A stretch of 8,181 nt of DNA from GCA-020345945 sp964596985 (GTDB taxonomy: Archaea; Thermoproteota; Bathyarchaeia; RBG-16-48-13; GCA-020345945), in assembly GCA_964596985.1 (NCBI GenBank), contig CAZQWG010000018.1, positions 1-8,181 on the forward strand, in the 5' to 3' direction. Within the stretch, counting starts at the first letter, position 1. Each line of letters begins with the position of its first letter. Below the pieces are notes generated by a model that made no database searches, was not told the origin of the DNA, and saw only the letters and a program-made list of their open reading frames with translations. Below are positions 6,179 through 8,181 of the stretch, piece after piece. The translations under genes and the position numbers were made by a program.

Positions 6179-7930
6179 GTGGCGTCTCTAACTCAAATAC
6201 AGGAAGTACCACCAAGGAAGATGATTCTATTAGTCGGTTCTCCCGGGGCGGGAAAATCGATGTTTTGCCAGCAGGTAGCCCTCCAGAGCTTAGCGGTGGA
6301 CAGACCCATCATCTATGTGACAACTGAGTGTTCCCCGTCTGATGTCGAGAAGGAATTGAGAGATAGAGGATTGGGCGCGGTCGAGTCAGGCTTGCTGAAC
6401 TTCGTTGATGCATATAACGAAACGGTGGGGCTCTTAGTCGCGGATCGCTCTGACACTGCACGTGCAGACTGCGATGACCTCTCCAGCATAAGTGTCGCGA
6501 TCTCCAAGATGGACGAGCAGATAGGGAGAAGAGGCGTCTTGTTGGTCTTTGACTCCCTAACTTCTCCTTATCTTTTTAGTGGCTCTGAGGTCCTCAGGTT
6601 CATGAAGAGGACCCTCTCAAGGTTCGCGGCTGAGGGGAACAGCGTCCTAGTCTGTTTTGATGAGGGCAGTGGCAAGGAAGAAGATCTTGTGGCTATGATG
6701 AGTCTCTCCAGCGGCGTAATAAAGATGGAATCGATCGAAGGAAAGACAGTGCTAAATGTGATCAAGCATCCCAAGTTGGAGCCCACAACATTTGAGGTCT
6801 CCAAGACCAAAATTGGCGGGAAAAAACTATTTGATATTGAACTTATAGATCAAGAATTTGCGAGACGTTCCTGGGACCTGAGTAGAACCAGCGGGATCAG
6901 AACAGAGACCGGAGATCATGTGAACTTATTCTGGCCTAACTTTGCGTTCTGGAGTGCCATGATGTGGGACCCCGAAAGGTTCCCGGAGATGAGGCATGAT
7001 TTAACCAAGAAAGGCGGCGCCCAGATGAGGGATTTTATCAAGTTTGCCCCCTTACACATGAGACTATTCTTCAAGTTGTCCATACCCAAGAATTTCAGCA
7101 AAGTCAAACACATGAAAAAACTGTCAAAATTCTTTTCAGAATTTGAAAAGGCTGGAATAGGCATCATAGAGTACCTTGAAGACAAGTCTAAGACCGATGA
7201 ACATTACTATAGAATACACGAGAGCTCTGAATGTTGGGGATTCGAAAATGTTGGTGCCACGGTAGCTTCAATGTTACCTGCTGGCATTGCAGGCTGGACT
7301 CAAGGACTTGAGAAAGAAGAGAGAGACTGGAACGCCATTGAAACGAAGTGCATAGGATTGAGGGATCCCTACTGCGAGATCAAAGTGGTTCCCGGAGAAA
7401 TTGGTGAGTTAAGGAATTCCCTGAAGAAAGACAGAACGGTTATCGAAATGACAAAGGAGAGATTAATGCAGCATCTCATGGAATTTCTAATGGATAAGAG
7501 ACCCCTTGTAGAGAGACCTAGGTTGGGGAGCGATGTTCATATGGAGATGGTTTCCCACATTGCAGCTCTCCCTGCTATGGCTGGCGAGAGATACCGTATG
7601 GCGTTGAGAATGGGAGGCGCTAGGGCGGGAAAAGAGGTCGGAGAGCATCTAATGGAAGCTGGGATAGGCGAGGATGAAGCCGTGAAGCGTATCGTCGGCT
7701 TCCTAGAGCATTGTAAAGTCGGAAAGATTGTAATGGATGGGACCATCAGAATGTGGGAGAACTGCGAGAGCATCTACACTAAGATCTTTTGGACGAAGCG
7801 GATGGAGCCTTCCTGCTATTTCACGACGGGCTTCCTCAGCGGCTTCTTCTGCGCCGTCAAGAACCACCACATCAAAGAAACCAAGTGCATAGCAATGGGC
7901 GACCCCTACTGTGAGTGGGAGTTCAGATAG
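6179..7930 (+). CDS. KaiC/RAD55-type ATPase with two V4R domains (array copy 5)
   Basis: This 583-residue paralog has a slightly different P-loop, GSPGAGKS (20-27), still fully consistent with Walker A. E50 (VTTE), Walker B LLVFDSL (D125) and VIKHP (194-198) are present, so it should be an active ATPase. V4R module 1 has ECWGF (C352), ETKC (E388, C391) and C399, with GLRDPYC where other copies have GLGDPYC or GLGNPYC. Module 2 has C529, PSCYFTTGF (C546), KETKC (E567, C570) and C578, ending CEWEFR. The start is GTG 6179, set by the AGGTGAT site and by alignment (MASLTQIQEV). The linker at about 205-245 is again unique. Its 3' end shares a 26-base identical run with copy 1. It follows copy 4 by 10 bases and precedes copy 6 by 10 bases. 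Ligand and partners cannot be read from the sequence. Confidence 0.88.
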   Translation: MASLTQIQEVPPRKMILLVGSPGAGKSMFCQQVALQSLAVDRPIIYVTTECSPSDVEKELRDRGLGAVESGLLNFVDAYNETVGLLVADRSDTARADCDDLSSISVAISKMDEQIGRRGVLLVFDSLTSPYLFSGSEVLRFMKRTLSRFAAEGNSVLVCFDEGSGKEEDLVAMMSLSSGVIKMESIEGKTVLNVIKHPKLEPTTFEVSKTKIGGKKLFDIELIDQEFARRSWDLSRTSGIRTETGDHVNLFWPNFAFWSAMMWDPERFPEMRHDLTKKGGAQMRDFIKFAPLHMRLFFKLSIPKNFSKVKHMKKLSKFFSEFEKAGIGIIEYLEDKSKTDEHYYRIHESSECWGFENVGATVASMLPAGIAGWTQGLEKEERDWNAIETKCIGLRDPYCEIKVVPGEIGELRNSLKKDRTVIEMTKERLMQHLMEFLMDKRPLVERPRLGSDVHMEMVSHIAALPAMAGERYRMALRMGGARAGKEVGEHLMEAGIGEDEAVKRIVGFLEHCKVGKIVMDGTIRMWENCESIYTKIFWTKRMEPSCYFTTGFLSGFFCAVKNHHIKETKCIAMGDPYCEWEFR

Positions 7931-7935
7931 GTGAT
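7929..7935 (+). promoter_or_regulatory. Ribosome-binding site of copy 6
   Basis: AGGTGAT overlaps the TAG stop of copy 5 and ends 5 bases before ATG 7941. The stop-to-start segment TAGGTGATGCTT is identical to that before copy 5. Confidence 0.65.
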
Positions 7936-7940
7936 GCTTG

Positions 7941-8181
7941 ATGGTGTCTCTAACCCAACTGCAGGAAATACCTTCTGAAAACATGATCCTGCTAGTTGGT
8001 CCTCCCGGCTCAGGGAAGTCAACCTTCTGCCATCAGACTGTTCTCAGCAGCATCGAAATGAAGCCAGTAATCTACGTGACAACCGAATCTGCTCCGTCGA
8101 AGGTTGAAGATTCATTGAGGCAAAAGGGGCTTGGCAAGGTATTGCCCCACTCTTTGGGTTTTGTCGATGCCTTCCACGAGA
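7941..8181 (+). CDS. KaiC/RAD55-type ATPase, N-terminal part of a further paralog (array copy 6, cut by right edge)
   Basis: From ATG 7941 the frame stays open to the window end (80 codons). It begins MVSLTQLQEIPSENMILLVG, followed by Walker A GPPGSGKS (20-27) and VTTE (49-50 region), then SAPSKVEDSL and a GFVDAFHE strand matching SFIDTYSE of copy 1. This is clearly the start of another array member. The V4R domains are expected beyond the edge but not seen. The residue after the conserved Glu is Ser, where other copies have Tyr or Cys. The array therefore continues to the right, and its total number of copies is unknown. Confidence 0.85.
   Translation, partial: MVSLTQLQEIPSENMILLVGPPGSGKSTFCHQTVLSSIEMKPVIYVTTESAPSKVEDSLRQKGLGKVLPHSLGFVDAFHE

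Noticed and set aside
172..8181. A circadian-clock KaiC call for the ATPases
   Set aside because: The copies have a single RecA domain, lack the tandem CI-CII layout of clock KaiC, and no kaiA or kaiB is present.

Overview
The window looks archaeal. Its ribosome-binding sites match GGAGGTGAT, the complement of the archaeal 16S rRNA 3' end. There is a TATATAAA box in place of a bacterial -35/-10 pair. Starts are a mix of ATG, GTG and TTG. The main proteins join a KaiC/RAD55-type RecA-fold ATPase to V4R domains, a combination I associate with Bathyarchaeia and related Thermoproteota. That lineage is a guess from gene content; the domain-level call is much firmer.

Layout: (1) Positions 1-73, minus strand: the first 24 codons of a gene that resembles an Lrp/AsnC-type winged-helix regulator, cut by the window edge. 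(2) About 74-171: a short AT-rich divergent intergenic region with a good TATA box for the plus strand. (3) 172-8181, plus strand: one tightly packed run of six genes, with gaps of 15, 2, 10, 10 and 10 bases, almost certainly a single operon. Genes 1, 3, 4 and 5 are complete paralogs of 591, 591, 585 and 583 residues. Gene 6 is the first 80 residues of another copy, cut by the right edge. Gene 2 (219 residues) is a stand-alone, degenerate ATPase-domain relative without a P-loop.

Each full-length paralog has the same plan: an N-terminal RecA-like ATPase (about residues 12-205), a variable linker, a V4R-like module ending in ETKC-x7-C (about 248-414), a helical linker rich in charged residues, and a second V4R module (about 450 to the end) finishing exactly on CEWEFR. 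V4R domains are small-molecule sensing domains with a Cys/Glu metal site, as in the XylR/DmpR regulators and in the 4-vinyl reductase-type protein BchJ. The natural reading is a family of soluble, ligand-gated ATPases used for signalling or regulation, expanded by repeated in-place tandem duplication. Genes 2 and 3 carry changes expected to remove or reduce ATPase activity (no P-loop; Walker B Asp to Asn). The products could therefore form mixed rings containing active and inactive subunits. The divergent regulator may control the operon. The ligand and output are unknown. No RNA gene, insertion sequence, CRISPR array or terminator was seen.
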